From Oceanobacillus massiliensis str. N'diop (GTDB lineage: Bacteria; Bacillota; Bacilli; Bacillales; Amphibacillaceae), in assembly GCF_000285495.1 (NCBI RefSeq), contig NZ_HE610976.1:646056-690469 (forward strand): 44,414 nt of DNA, written 5' to 3'. Below the pieces are notes generated by a model that was not told the origin of the DNA, did no database searches, and saw nothing but the letters and a program-made list of their open reading frames with translations. A program made the position numbers and the translations under genes. Numbering within the stretch: position 1 is the stretch's first letter; every line of letters begins with the position of its first letter. Shown here in pieces: positions 27,983 through 37,392 of the stretch.

Positions 27983-27998
27983 CATAACATACTCTCTA

Positions 27999-30900
27999 TT
28001 ATCCAAAAAAGCTCCATAAGGCGGTAAGCAGGTAACGGATTTTATCTACGAAGTATCCGATTGCTTCACCAATGTCTTCCTTATCCTTATCTTTGCCTCT
28101 GTCTTTTTGCTTCTCAATGACGACTTTTTCAATCGTTTCGTGTCCGCCAAGATCGACAACCTTAAATTCAAATACATTCTTGCCTTCCTCTAAATCCAGT
28201 TCCATTTCAATCTTGTCATTGAATTTATTATCGCCATATGGTTCGGAAAGTTCATTCGCGTAAACATGATTTCCATTGACATATAGACTGATCTCATCAA
28301 ATTCATCTTTTACATGGGCTGTTACATTAATCGTATCTTCCTTCGTCTTCTTCTTCGCTTTAACAGACAGATCTGCTTTTTCTGTATCAACAAAGTATCT
28401 GCGGCCGATTTCTGTTTCGTTGCCAGCATTGTCAACTGCTTTTATCTGGTTGAAATAGTAGCCATCTTTTTTCTGTTTGACCGTCAAGGAGAAGTCATAG
28501 CGGTCTTCCGCCTCATTATAGACGAGTTTTGCCTGCTTGCCGTCAACAGTAACTTCCTTCACACCGGATTCATCCGTAACATATCCTGTGAATTCTACTT
28601 TTTTGCTTGTTTCAACACCTAAGAACTCTGGTGTTAATAAGTGAAGGTCTGGCACCGTAACATCCTCCGCTACAGGTTCTTCCGCCTCTTCTTCCACTGA
28701 ATTACCGGCATAATCAACTGCTACAACGCTGACTATCTGATCATCCTCAAGGTTCTCTAATTGATGTTCCGTTTCATCGGCAACATATGGTGCGTCCAAA
28801 ACAGATTCGCCATCAACGAGGACATCCCATGATGCTAGTCCACTGCCTTCTTCATTATCCGCTGCTTCTACTGTAACAATATCTGTATCCGGATCAATAG
28901 TTGCTTCCAGTTCAGGTGCCGTTACATCAAGCAGAACTGGTAACTCAAGTGACTGCCATTCGGCACCTTCATAGTCAATTACTGCATCGACGGATAGATA
29001 ATATTGTCCTTCTTCAGCCGCTTTTCCATTTATTTCCCCGTCCCATGCACGTGCTGGATCCAGTGAATAATAGGAGGCCAGTCCACTGTCGTAGTAGTCC
29101 TTTCTTATTTCCGATTCCAGTCTGATTGTACGGACCACTTTTCCATCTTCATCCAATACATTGAATTTCGCTTCCTTCGCATTCCTCAGGAACGATAGAA
29201 TAAGCAATGCATCATCCTGCACACCATCCCCGTTTGGCGAGAATGCGATTTTTTCAGGGTCATATTCTCCTGTTGCTAAATCTTCACCAAGGAATCCATA
29301 ATTGTCTTCACCTAAGGACGTTCCGATTCCAGTCATGCCATAAAATGTCAGAGGATCCCACATTGGCGTATCAAAGATTGGTGCTGCATCCCAATTCCCT
29401 TTGAAGCCAACATATGGAACAGTCAGTTTAGGGTTTGTGTCGGTTGGATCTGTTAACGTGACGAATCCTTCCAGCCAGTACCCGTTCGTGAATGTACTGT
29501 TTAGCTCCGCATCCACTTCACTTACATCAATCGTTACCTCAAATGAAGCAGTTCCATTCGCTGGCACCTCTACTGTGCTAACTGCTTCTCCATTGATTGT
29601 TGCGATGTCACCGAGATCTGTTGCCCCGAATAAATTAGGTGCGCTTACCATCACACCGCCCCCATCAGCTGGGGTATCTGTTTGGGCATTCGCCTGTACT
29701 TCATAAACAGCTGCCTCATCAGAGAAGTTCTCTGCAGTCAGCTCAAATGTAACTTCATTTTCTGTGATTTCCTTCAATGCCACTTTGGCTTCATTTGTTG
29801 ATGATTCTGTAACGACAACCGGCGTAGATAATGCTGCATGGAGCTGCATCAGTCCTGCACCTTGACGACGCGGTGATACAAGTGCCCCATCAAATTCCAC
29901 TTGTTCCGATGTGTTCATTAATAGTTTCTTCGTGAGGTTCACGCGCTCAGAACCTTCATAGCCAAACTCTTCATCAACCCGCTGCATAACCAGGGCACCG
30001 CCACCTGATACATGCGGAGCGGCCATCGAAGTACCACTCATTAACCCATATTGGTTATCATTCAGTGTGGAAAGAATTTGTCCACCCGGTGCTGTTATTT
30101 CCGGTTTGAAATCAAGATTTGGTGTCAATCCCCATGAAGAGAATGCACTCATTTTACCTGCATCCGGATTATTTATAGTTGTTTTTTCTCCATTAAATTC
30201 TAATGTAACGGACTGACCGTTTCGGATGGACTCTGCCAGTGCGTCCCCATCGCTTTTCAGCATAAATAGCTGTGGAATGGTTATGGCTGCTTCTGTCGCC
30301 ATATTTACGATACCATCCGTATTATTATAGATAATCACACCTGCTGCTCCTGCGTTCTGTGCGTTTAATGCTTTTTCTGTAAAGGCGATGCCGCCACGCT
30401 GGATCAGAACATACTTGCCTGTTGCATCTTCCCCTTCAAAATCTTCCGGATAACCTTCGCCCGCTTCAATGACATCAAAGGATTTCTGTTCGACATCATT
30501 CGGATGGGTGCTGCTTGCTGATAAATATGCCGCTATATCTGCTTCTCCATCAATCGTATATTCAACTGCATCCACTTCCATATACGTATTTTCAAAGGAA
30601 GCAACCTGCAGGGAGTCATAAGAAACTCCTGGAGAACCACTCACACCATAATCCGGATTGGATGCATATGGATAGAAATAGCCATCACCAAACATTGCAG
30701 AGTTTCCAGCCGAGATGGACATGAGCACACCGTTATCGACTGCATTTGCCACTGCCGTCTGCTCCGGTGACTCCGGATCGACGAATCCAGCTGCTGAACC
30801 AAGACTCATGTTCAATACATCTGCCCCTAATTTAATAGCATCTTCAATCGCTTTGATATAGATGTCTCCATACGTTGACTGCATTTCTGGATCATTTCCG

Positions 30901-31754
30901 AAAACTTTTAATGCAAGCAGCTGTGCTTCTGGTGCAATTCCGAGAATTCCCCCATTCTCTTCATCACCATTTGCACCAACTGTACCTGCAACGTGCATAC
31001 CATGATAGGATGCTTCTGAATGGATTTCGCGAATCTCATCGTTTCCATCCATGTAGTTATATCCATATGGTACCTTTTCGGAATAAAATTGACCCGGCAA
31101 TGCATCTTGACTGATGATTTGGTTGGCATCTTCTTCAGTCAGTTCAGCTGTTTCAGCATCTCTTAGAACCATATCGCGATGGCTTGGGTCAATTCCTGTA
31201 TCGATAATACCGACAATCATACCCTCGCCCTTATATCCGTAATCGCGCCATGCTTCCTGGGCTTGTACCAATTCTTTACTATATTTCATATCTGGTTCAG
31301 CTATCGGGCGTTCATATTCATTAACAATATAAACACCTTTTACATCCGTGATTGATTTGATTTCTTCAATGTCGCCTTGTTTTACTTCAGCGCTAAATGC
31401 GTTAACTACTGCTGTAAATTCATTTATGTACTCAGCATCGATGCGCTTGTCCTTTATTTTGTCCTTAACTGTTTTTTGCTTTGCTTTTGCGGCCTTCTCC
31501 AGGCTTTTCTTTTCGGATTTTGCTAATTTATCATACTTTACGCCTTTTTTTGTTGCCTTTTTTATCGGAGCTTCATCTTCCATCTCCACCAGAACCCTTA
31601 CTTCATCATTCGGATCTACGGTTTCCTTTACATCCTCTGAAGACAGGTCCTCCTTTTTTTGTAGCTTTGGCGTTGCCGATGAGGCACTTACTGCTGAAAA
31701 ATTACTAAATACCAATAAAATGACTAATAATAATGTTCCGACTCTTTTCAGCAT
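27999..31754 (-). CDS. Large secreted subtilisin-family serine protease (S8, Vpr/lactocepin-like)
   Basis: 1251 residues. Signal peptide ending SAVSASS (about 25); a lysine-rich propeptide with an I9-type inhibitor fold (about 50-150); a catalytic domain with D185 (IIDTGIDPSH), H251 (HGMHVAGT), oxyanion N351 (SISAGNS) and S576 (GTSMAAPH); a PA domain inserted at about 400-520 (GGIAFTEKALNAQNAGAAGV); then Fn3/Ig-like beta domains to about 1190 (TVPYVGFKGNW; two repeats with VDGE/VDGK and AVDYAGNS/AVDNAGNE). The tail is basic (KDRGKDKDKED) and ends in a hydrophobic segment (YLLTALWSFFG). It lacks LPXTG or SLH anchors. ATG 31754 follows AAGGGAG. It probably degrades extracellular proteins for nutrition or processes surface proteins. 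Confidence 0.94.
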   Translation of the reverse strand: MLKRVGTLLLVILLVFSNFSAVSASSATPKLQKKEDLSSEDVKETVDPNDEVRVLVEMEDEAPIKKATKKGVKYDKLAKSEKKSLEKAAKAKQKTVKDKIKDKRIDAEYINEFTAVVNAFSAEVKQGDIEEIKSITDVKGVYIVNEYERPIAEPDMKYSKELVQAQEAWRDYGYKGEGMIVGIIDTGIDPSHRDMVLRDAETAELTEEDANQIISQDALPGQFYSEKVPYGYNYMDGNDEIREIHSEASYHGMHVAGTVGANGDEENGGILGIAPEAQLLALKVFGNDPEMQSTYGDIYIKAIEDAIKLGADVLNMSLGSAAGFVDPESPEQTAVANAVDNGVLMSISAGNSAMFGDGYFYPYASNPDYGVSGSPGVSYDSLQVASFENTYMEVDAVEYTIDGEADIAAYLSASSTHPNDVEQKSFDVIEAGEGYPEDFEGEDATGKYVLIQRGGIAFTEKALNAQNAGAAGVIIYNNTDGIVNMATEAAITIPQLFMLKSDGDALAESIRNGQSVTLEFNGEKTTINNPDAGKMSAFSSWGLTPNLDFKPEITAPGGQILSTLNDNQYGLMSGTSMAAPHVSGGGALVMQRVDEEFGYEGSERVNLTKKLLMNTSEQVEFDGALVSPRRQGAGLMQLHAALSTPVVVTESSTNEAKVALKEITENEVTFELTAENFSDEAAVYEVQANAQTDTPADGGGVMVSAPNLFGATDLGDIATINGEAVSTVEVPANGTASFEVTIDVSEVDAELNSTFTNGYWLEGFVTLTDPTDTNPKLTVPYVGFKGNWDAAPIFDTPMWDPLTFYGMTGIGTSLGEDNYGFLGEDLATGEYDPEKIAFSPNGDGVQDDALLILSFLRNAKEAKFNVLDEDGKVVRTIRLESEIRKDYYDSGLASYYSLDPARAWDGEINGKAAEEGQYYLSVDAVIDYEGAEWQSLELPVLLDVTAPELEATIDPDTDIVTVEAADNEEGSGLASWDVLVDGESVLDAPYVADETEHQLENLEDDQIVSVVAVDYAGNSVEEEAEEPVAEDVTVPDLHLLTPEFLGVETSKKVEFTGYVTDESGVKEVTVDGKQAKLVYNEAEDRYDFSLTVKQKKDGYYFNQIKAVDNAGNETEIGRRYFVDTEKADLSVKAKKKTKEDTINVTAHVKDEFDEISLYVNGNHVYANELSEPYGDNKFNDKIEMELDLEEGKNVFEFKVVDLGGHETIEKVVIEKQKDRGKDKDKEDIGEAIGYFVDKIRYLLTALWSFFG

Positions 31755-31926
31755 AATTTTCTCCCTTCGTATATAATAAAATGCTAGATTTCTGATTATA
31801 TCGGTCCCATCGTTTGAAATTTAAGAGACTTAATATTCAGATATATCTATCATATAGAAATTCTATCACCCCAAACAGTGTAAAAAGACATAGTCCCAAA
31901 GTTGTGCATGGGTGCCATATGGGTGC

Positions 31927-31987
31927 CTGTCACTCCCCGGTTTTTGTCGAATATCGAACAGTGACTGTCACTCCCCGGTTTTTGTCG
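31927..31987. repeat. Two copies of a 23-bp direct repeat
   Basis: Copies at 31927-31949 and 31965-31987 share a core CACTCCCCGGTTTTTGTCG, spaced 38 bases start to start. A palindrome AGTGACTGTCACT spans the start of the second copy, and GGGTGCC occurs twice just to the left. It resembles dispersed intergenic repeats I associate with Bacillaceae genomes, but no family name is assigned. Confidence 0.8.
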
Positions 31988-31998
31988 GGGTTTGTCGC

Positions 31999-32030
31999 AA
32001 AAAAATAAGGCTCCCTGTATTGGGAGCCTT
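31999..32030 (-). terminator. Terminator after the second TagO-like gene
   Basis: Nine-base perfect stem AAGGCTCCC / GGGAGCCTT, six-base loop, followed on the minus strand by ATTTTTTT. Confidence 0.9.
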
Positions 32031-32035
32031 GGTTA

Positions 32036-33115
32036 TTATCGCGATCGTTTCTGTATTTTTCGAAGTATTTTCCGAAGTAAACTAACTACTGGGCGTTTGC
32101 CACCCATAACTAATCCGGCAAGTTCGGCAAAGATATGCAGGAGAAAAACGACGAACAACGTTATAATAAGCGATACGCTTAAACTTGCATTAGAGAAAAA
32201 TATGCCCAACAAACCGAAAAGAGCACTAAAGGTATAAATAATAAGTACAGTTTTTCTGTGGCTGTAACCCGCTTCTATCAATTGATAATGAATATGTTTG
32301 TTATCGGCAGCCATAATGCTCTCTTTATTATATGCTCTGCGCACCATCGCGACGAGTGTATCAAAGATTGGTACTGCAAGTATGATAACTGGGATAATAA
32401 AACTAAAAAACGTGATATTTTTGAACAAGCCTAGCATCGATATTGCTGCAATCATATATCCAAGAAGGTTCGAACCAGTATCTCCCATATAGATTTTTGC
32501 AGGATAAAAATTATGATAAAGGAATCCTAGATTAGCACCTATTAAGGTTATACATAAAAAAGCAACGATAACCTGATAATCGATAATAGCCATGATAAAA
32601 ATACTTGTCATGGCAATCGTTGTGACCCCAGTTGCCAAGCCGTCTAGACCGTCAATCAGATTAATTGCGTTGGTAATTCCTACAACCCAAAGTATGGTAA
32701 TGAATACACTGAAAAACTCCAGTTCAACCACACCGAAAATTGGTAGTGTTATCCGTTCTATGATCAATCCTGCATTTATTAATAATGAGGCGGCAAGCAA
32801 CTGCCCTGTCAATTTAGCGATAGGTTTAATAGTGAATTTGTCATCTATAGCCCCAGTTAGGACGATTACAATTGCTCCAACTAGTATTTCGGGTAATTCT
32901 CCGTGATGCGGCTGCAAATAAAGCATTCCTAGAAGAGCACCGAAAAATATTGCCAGACCACCTAGTCTAGGTGTCGTTTTTTTATGGATTTTACGACTTT
33001 CAGGCTTATCCATAGCGCCAATTTTGGTAGCGAACATTTTTACAGGATAAGTGATCAGCCAAGATGATACTGCGGCTATTAGAAATGCGATAAATAAATC
33101 AACATAGTTAAACAT
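32036..33115 (-). CDS. TagO/WecA-like undecaprenyl-phosphate sugar-1-phosphate transferase (intact paralogue)
   Basis: 359 residues, about ten to eleven membrane segments. Family motifs: ATKIGAMDKPESRKIHKKTTPRLGGLA (key TPRLGGLA), LTGAIDDKF, NLIDGLDGLATGV, YMGDTGSNLLG and NKHIHYQLIEAGYSHRK. It should start a lipid-linked glycan by putting a GlcNAc-phosphate on undecaprenyl phosphate. The last histidine motif reads HIHY, where the homologue at 24619-25667 has HLHH, so substrate choice may differ. It is monocistronic with its own terminator. With the other copy frameshifted as read, this is the only intact initiating enzyme in the window and may feed teichoic acid, the pyruvylated polymer, or both. 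Confidence 0.92.
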   Translation of the reverse strand: MFNYVDLFIAFLIAAVSSWLITYPVKMFATKIGAMDKPESRKIHKKTTPRLGGLAIFFGALLGMLYLQPHHGELPEILVGAIVIVLTGAIDDKFTIKPIAKLTGQLLAASLLINAGLIIERITLPIFGVVELEFFSVFITILWVVGITNAINLIDGLDGLATGVTTIAMTSIFIMAIIDYQVIVAFLCITLIGANLGFLYHNFYPAKIYMGDTGSNLLGYMIAAISMLGLFKNITFFSFIIPVIILAVPIFDTLVAMVRRAYNKESIMAADNKHIHYQLIEAGYSHRKTVLIIYTFSALFGLLGIFFSNASLSVSLIITLFVVFLLHIFAELAGLVMGGKRPVVSLLRKILRKIQKRSR

Positions 33116-33358
33116 AGAATTCTCCTACTGTGCTTTGATGACAGTTATTTATGGATTGAAATTGAAATTGAAATTATATCCCTTCACTGTATGTATGCGA
33201 CTTAAATTATAACTAAAGATAGGAAGGTTTAGCAAATCTTACCTAGCTGAACCATTTATCTGCTATATATAACTTCCTCCCACCCTGCTGACACCCCTTC
33301 CAATCTATGCTACGATAGGCATGATTCTCAATTATCTGAGCAATAGGAGGAGAATTAT

Positions 33359-33766
33359 TTGGCACCCTATATATTTGCTGCTGCGGCAGTAATTGCAGTT
33401 ATTGGTATTATCATTGTTTTTAAAATTAACCTGGATAAGATTAAAGAAAATCCTAATTTGATGGAAAAAGCGCAGACAAATTTCTTTATTGGTGTGGCGA
33501 TAAGCGAAAGCCTTCCATTAATTCTGATTATCTACGCATTCATCAATATTCAGGAAGAGCCTGTACCGGTTGATGAGCTGTATATTCCTGCTCTGATTGT
33601 GATTATGATGATGGTATTTGCAGCATTTTTTATTTTTTTGCAGCAGAAAGTGGATGTCGAGGAAGGCCAGAAGCAACAGGTAATCAGCTTTTCAATGATT
33701 GCTCTGGCACTTGCGAATTCCATACCGATCATTGCCTTGGTTATGATGTTCATGAATATTGCCTAA
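33359..33766 (+). CDS. Duplicated F/V-ATPase proteolipid-like membrane protein
   Basis: 135 residues forming four hydrophobic helices (about 4-21, 42-64, 75-94, 108-134). The two halves align: AISESLPLILIIYAFINI (E50) matches LALANSIPIIALVMMFMNI (N120), with an offset of about 70. The first half looks like an ATP synthase c subunit, with the ion-binding acid in the second helix; the second half keeps the pattern but has Asn in place of Glu, as in duplicated V-type proteolipids. TTG 33359 follows AGGAGG at 7 bases. There is no other ATP synthase gene nearby, so a role in the F-ATPase is not implied. Function unknown; the single conserved acid suggests ion binding. Confidence 0.8.
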   Translation: MAPYIFAAAAVIAVIGIIIVFKINLDKIKENPNLMEKAQTNFFIGVAISESLPLILIIYAFINIQEEPVPVDELYIPALIVIMMMVFAAFFIFLQQKVDVEEGQKQQVISFSMIALALANSIPIIALVMMFMNIA

Positions 33767-33774
33767 TACGTTTG

Positions 33775-33804
33775 AATGCTCCTGTTGGCAGGAGCATTTT
33801 TTCT
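33775..33804 (+). terminator. Terminator after the proteolipid-like gene
   Basis: Ten-base stem AATGCTCCTG / CAGGAGCATT with a four-base loop and six T residues. Confidence 0.92.
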
Positions 33805-33867
33805 TTCTTTCCTGTGGTCCTTTACTTATAATGAAGATTAAATGATTTTCGAGAGCTGGTGTTACGG

Positions 33868-34611
33868 ATGAAAGAACGGATTACTATTGAAAAGGTGTGT
33901 ATGATGGCAGGGAAAATCATGCTTGTCAGCGGGGCGGAGACGCATCGCGTGGAGGATACGATGAATCGTATTGCTACCAATTTCGGCATTGAGAACCCAC
34001 AAAGCTATGCGACACCTACGGGAATTAATTTTTCAGTGGACGTTGCCACAATGACGAATTCGCTTCGGATTAGCAAACGGTCCACCGATTTAAATAAAAT
34101 AGCGGATGTAAATAGCGTGTCACGCAAGATTACAGCAGGAGAAATGTCGATTACAGAGGCATATGAGCAGCTGCGGGTGATTGACCATGAGAAAGTTGCC
34201 TATAATCCTTGGGTGCAGATTATCGCTGCCGCATTTGCAAGTGGCTGCTTTACCATTATGTTTGGCGGTTCATGGCCTGACTTCCTTCCAACGATTATAG
34301 CCGGGGCGATTGGTTTTACTGGGATGCTAGGCTTTGAACGCCTTATTGAAATCAGATTCCTCGCAGAGCTTTTCGGATCTTTTCTGGTTGGCATATCGGC
34401 ATACGTATTTGTAAGGGCAGGATTTGGGCTTTCACTTGATATGGTCATTATCGGGGCCGTCATGCCGCTTGTGCCCGGCTTGCATATTACCAATGCCATC
34501 CGCGACCTGATGTCTGGTCATTTGGTTTCCGGTGTCTCTAAAGGTGTGGAGGCATTGTTGACCTCATTTGCCATCGGTGCGGGGGTTGCCTTAATATTTA
34601 CGTTTGTATAG
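33868..34611 (+). CDS. Threonine/serine exporter family protein, YjjP-type (ThrE N-terminal half)
   Basis: 247 residues. Soluble N-terminal region (RITIEKVCMMAGKIMLVSGAETHRVEDTMNRI, key motif SGAETHRVEDTM) followed by five hydrophobic segments, including PLVPGLHITNAIRDLMSGH. These are DUF1212/ThrE features. Together with the next gene it reconstitutes a split ThrE transporter, as in YjjP/YjjB. ATG 33868 follows GGTG with short spacing; an in-frame GTG at 33859 is possible. It lies 23 bases upstream of the YjjB-type gene, so the two form an operon. Substrate (threonine, serine or a small dicarboxylate) cannot be judged. Confidence 0.9.
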   Translation: MKERITIEKVCMMAGKIMLVSGAETHRVEDTMNRIATNFGIENPQSYATPTGINFSVDVATMTNSLRISKRSTDLNKIADVNSVSRKITAGEMSITEAYEQLRVIDHEKVAYNPWVQIIAAAFASGCFTIMFGGSWPDFLPTIIAGAIGFTGMLGFERLIEIRFLAELFGSFLVGISAYVFVRAGFGLSLDMVIIGAVMPLVPGLHITNAIRDLMSGHLVSGVSKGVEALLTSFAIGAGVALIFTFV

Positions 34612-34634
34612 GTTTCTGGATTAGGAGGTAAATT

Positions 34635-35075
34635 ATGATTGTCACACAACTTATAACAAGCTTTTTCGCATCTGCTGGATTCGGCGTGTTGTTTAACGCT
34701 CCAAAAAAATCACTCATTCAATGCGGTCTTGTCGGCATGTTCGGCTGGATTGTATACTACATACTTTCGGAACGGGGCATGGATATCGTTCCGGCAACGA
34801 TTTTCGCTGCAATGCTTGTTGCCGTTCTCAGCCATCTCTGTGCCAGATATTATAAAATGCCGATCATTATCTTTAACGTATCCGGTATTATCCCCCTTGT
34901 CCCCGGAGGAATCGCTTATAATGCAATGCGCAGCTTCGTCCAGAATGACTATAATACCGCTGTCCAGCTCTCTGCCCAGGTCATGCTGCTTGCCGGTGGA
35001 ATTGCACTTGGATTGATGTTTTCTGAAGTAGTGAATCAGATTGTAAAGAAAATTGAATCGATGGAAAGAGAGTAG
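34635..35075 (+). CDS. Threonine/serine exporter family protein, YjjB-type (ThrE C-terminal half)
   Basis: 146 residues with four to five membrane helices and the DUF3815 pattern: AGFGVLFNAPKKSL near the start and IPLVPGGIAYNAMRSFVQNDY in the middle. It mirrors the second half of ThrE and should pair with the gene just upstream. ATG 34635 follows AGGAGG. It is probably the last gene of the pair; no strong terminator is seen in the 150 bases before zwf, only a weak GGAATGG/CCATTTCC dyad. Confidence 0.9.
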   Translation: MIVTQLITSFFASAGFGVLFNAPKKSLIQCGLVGMFGWIVYYILSERGMDIVPATIFAAMLVAVLSHLCARYYKMPIIIFNVSGIIPLVPGGIAYNAMRSFVQNDYNTAVQLSAQVMLLAGGIALGLMFSEVVNQIVKKIESMERE

Positions 35076-35242
35076 CGAAATATGACCTTGATCATAGGAT
35101 GTAATTCGGGAATGGCGCGCTTGACTCACCCATTTCCGTTCATTTCATTATCATTTTAGCCCTTTACAATCCCATCGTTTGATTAATAATTTTTTTCCTA
35201 TAAAATAGAACTATATTTTGATAAGAATTGAGGGAATCAATC

Positions 35243-36718
35243 ATGAGTAATGTGCTACAACCTAAAGTAGTTATCGTAATATTTGGAGCAACAGGAGACT
35301 TAGCTAAGCGAAAATTGTTCCCTTCCATCTACCGCCTCTATCAAAACGGCAAATTAAGTAAGAACTTTGCTGTTGTTGGTTTGGCACGCCGGGGTTGGAC
35401 AGATGAAGTATTGCGTGAAAATGTCGCAAAATCAATTGGTGATGCTATTTCTCCCAATGAGGATCTTGAAGAATTCATCTCCCATTTCTATTACCAATCT
35501 TTCGATGTGACGGATGAATCCTCCTATAGCGGATTAAATATATTGATAAATGATTTAGAGGGTACCTACCAAACGGAAGGGAACCGTGTCTTTTACCTGG
35601 CAATGGCTCCTGAATTCTTTGGTACAATAGCCAATAAACTTCAGGAAAATGGCTTGAAGGATTCTGAAGGCTGGTCACGTCTTGTAATTGAAAAGCCTTT
35701 CGGACGCGATTTGGAATCAGCGAAAAAGCTGAATAAAGAATTGCGCGCTGCATTTGATGAAAAGCAGATTTACAGAATCGATCATTATCTAGGGAAGGAA
35801 ATGGTCCAGAATATCGAGGTTATTCGATTTGCCAATGGTATCTTTGAACATCTCTGGAATAACCGTTTCATCTCAAATATCCAGATCACTTCGAGCGAAA
35901 CACTTGGGGTTGAAGAACGCGCCCGTTATTATGACCATTCTGGTGCCGCCAGAGATATGGTGCAAAACCATATGCTTCAGATGGTTGCATTACTTGCGAT
36001 GGAGCCGCCTATCAGTCTGACAACCGAGGAGATTCGTTCCGAGAAAATCAAGGTGCTGCGTGCACTGCGAAACATGGATTCCGATAAAGTCAGCCAATAT
36101 TTTGTTCGTGGACAATATGATAGTGGAGAAATAAAAGGGGAAGCTGTATCCGCCTACCGTGATGAAGCCGATGAGCTTGCTGATTCCAATACAGAAACGT
36201 TCGTAGCCGGAAAACTGCTTATCGATAATTACCGTTGGTCAGGTGTTCCGATTTACATACGAACCGGAAAACATATGGCAGAAAAATCAACTAAGATTGT
36301 CATTGAGTTCAAAGATATTCCGATGAATTTATATTATAAGAGAGATAAAGACAAGCGTCCGAATCTGCTCTCTATTAATATTCAGCCAAACCAAGGGATT
36401 ACGCTATGCCTAAACGCACAAAAATCCGGTTCCGGCTCACTTGCCCAGCCCATTCAGCTGGCCTACAATCACAATGCTGTTTCAGGCATCAACACTCCAG
36501 AAGCCTATGAAAAGCTGCTATATGATTGTATGATTGGTGATGCAACTAATTTCACCCATTGGGATGAAGTTGCCCTTTCCTGGAAATTCGTTGATACCAT
36601 TTTGGATGTATGGTCCAAGAATGAAGCAAATTTCCCTAATTATAAATCCGGATCCATGGGGCCAGACGCAGCAAACGAGCTGCTTGAAAAAGATGGCTTC
36701 CATTGGTGGGATATTTAA
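35243..36718 (+). CDS. zwf: Glucose-6-phosphate 1-dehydrogenase
   Basis: First enzyme of the oxidative pentose phosphate pathway; oxidises glucose-6-phosphate with NADP. Nucleotide-binding GATGDLAKRK (residues 15-24), substrate/catalytic motif RIDHYLGKE (178-186) and EKPFGRDLESA are intact. 491 residues, the usual size. ATG 35243 follows GAGGG at eight bases; a TTG 15 bases upstream overlaps the binding site and is rejected. Monocistronic with a strong terminator. Confidence 0.97.
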   Translation: MSNVLQPKVVIVIFGATGDLAKRKLFPSIYRLYQNGKLSKNFAVVGLARRGWTDEVLRENVAKSIGDAISPNEDLEEFISHFYYQSFDVTDESSYSGLNILINDLEGTYQTEGNRVFYLAMAPEFFGTIANKLQENGLKDSEGWSRLVIEKPFGRDLESAKKLNKELRAAFDEKQIYRIDHYLGKEMVQNIEVIRFANGIFEHLWNNRFISNIQITSSETLGVEERARYYDHSGAARDMVQNHMLQMVALLAMEPPISLTTEEIRSEKIKVLRALRNMDSDKVSQYFVRGQYDSGEIKGEAVSAYRDEADELADSNTETFVAGKLLIDNYRWSGVPIYIRTGKHMAEKSTKIVIEFKDIPMNLYYKRDKDKRPNLLSINIQPNQGITLCLNAQKSGSGSLAQPIQLAYNHNAVSGINTPEAYEKLLYDCMIGDATNFTHWDEVALSWKFVDTILDVWSKNEANFPNYKSGSMGPDAANELLEKDGFHWWDI

Positions 36719-36725
36719 TTTAATC

Positions 36726-36758
36726 AACGCCACTGCACAAGAAAATGCAGTGGCGTTT
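36726..36758 (+). terminator. Terminator after zwf
   Basis: 12-base perfect stem AACGCCACTGCA / TGCAGTGGCGTT and a T7 run. Confidence 0.95.
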
Positions 36759-36983
36759 TTTTGTAGGCTTGATGGCCTGCTGTGTTGGGATTTTAGTACG
36801 GTAGCTTTCTGGCGATATATCCTCTCCACGGATGATATATTCGCTGATCGGCTTATTCCTCCCCTCGCTCGGAAGAAATCCTCTGCCAGGATAAAATATC
36901 CAGCATCGTAGCTTATCTCCCCATTGCCCAAAGCCACCAGTCATAACTGCTAAGTAGCCGCTCCCCCAAAAAGCCATCTGCCT

Positions 36984-37286
36984 CTATACAAATTGCTTTC
37001 TCTCCGGTCTCATAGCAGAAAGAAGCAGAACGATTGCTGTGATAATATGCATGATCATCCCTATAATTGGAATCCATCCGATGATGGAGGTAATGACTCC
37101 GAGAATGCTTCCTGCTTGGGATCCATTGTCTTTTGCAGTAAGGACCCATGTGATGATATGCAATACCAGCATGACGAAAAGCGGTGACCATCCATTAGCA
37201 ATGATATAAAAGCCGCCGAGAATCGGAATACCTAGAAGTGCTTCAAAGATCCCCGTTATCCATTTAAAAATTCGTGATGTCGACAA
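36984..37286 (-). CDS. Small four-helix-type membrane protein of unknown function
   Basis: 100 residues with three or four hydrophobic segments (about 8-28, 30-50, 60-90), ending in a basic tail (MRPERKQFV). TTG 37286 lies eight bases after a perfect AGGAGG, which makes it a convincing gene despite the unusual start. I do not recognise a family. It is alone on its strand between the zwf terminator and the RND pump terminator. The 220 bases between its stop and the zwf terminator hold nothing I can assign. Confidence 0.8.
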   Translation of the reverse strand: MSTSRIFKWITGIFEALLGIPILGGFYIIANGWSPLFVMLVLHIITWVLTAKDNGSQAGSILGVITSIIGWIPIIGMIMHIITAIVLLLSAMRPERKQFV

Positions 37287-37354
37287 ATTGCCCGCCTCCT
37301 ACTTTCATTTAACTTCTTCTAATATTCCCTGTTTTTCCGGATCTGACACATTCT

Positions 37355-37392
37355 AAAATGGAAGCTCTCCATTGGTGGAGAGCTTCCATTTT
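37355..37392. terminator. Terminator of the RND efflux operon
   Basis: 17-base perfect stem AAAATGGAAGCTCTCCA and its complement with a four-base loop; it reaches into the RND gene stop codon. Confidence 0.9.

Noticed and set aside
28072-31776. Many plus-strand open frames of 60-140 codons
   Set aside because: They are antisense shadows of the subtilase gene, lack ribosome binding sites and encode low-complexity His/Ser/Leu-rich sequence.
33155-33174. Three ATTGAA hexamers in tandem, upstream of the second TagO-like gene
   Set aside because: Only three units in an AT-rich leader and no promoter spacing that they would alter; too short to claim phase variation.
33232-33262. Dyad GGTTTAGC...GCTGAACC upstream of the proteolipid-like gene
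   Set aside because: Eight base pairs with one G-U pair and no T tract; not distinguishable from chance.
36720-36977. Minus-strand open frame of 85 codons after the small membrane protein
   Set aside because: It reads through the zwf terminator stem and has no clear ribosome binding site; no recognisable domain. It could be a remnant, but is not supported.
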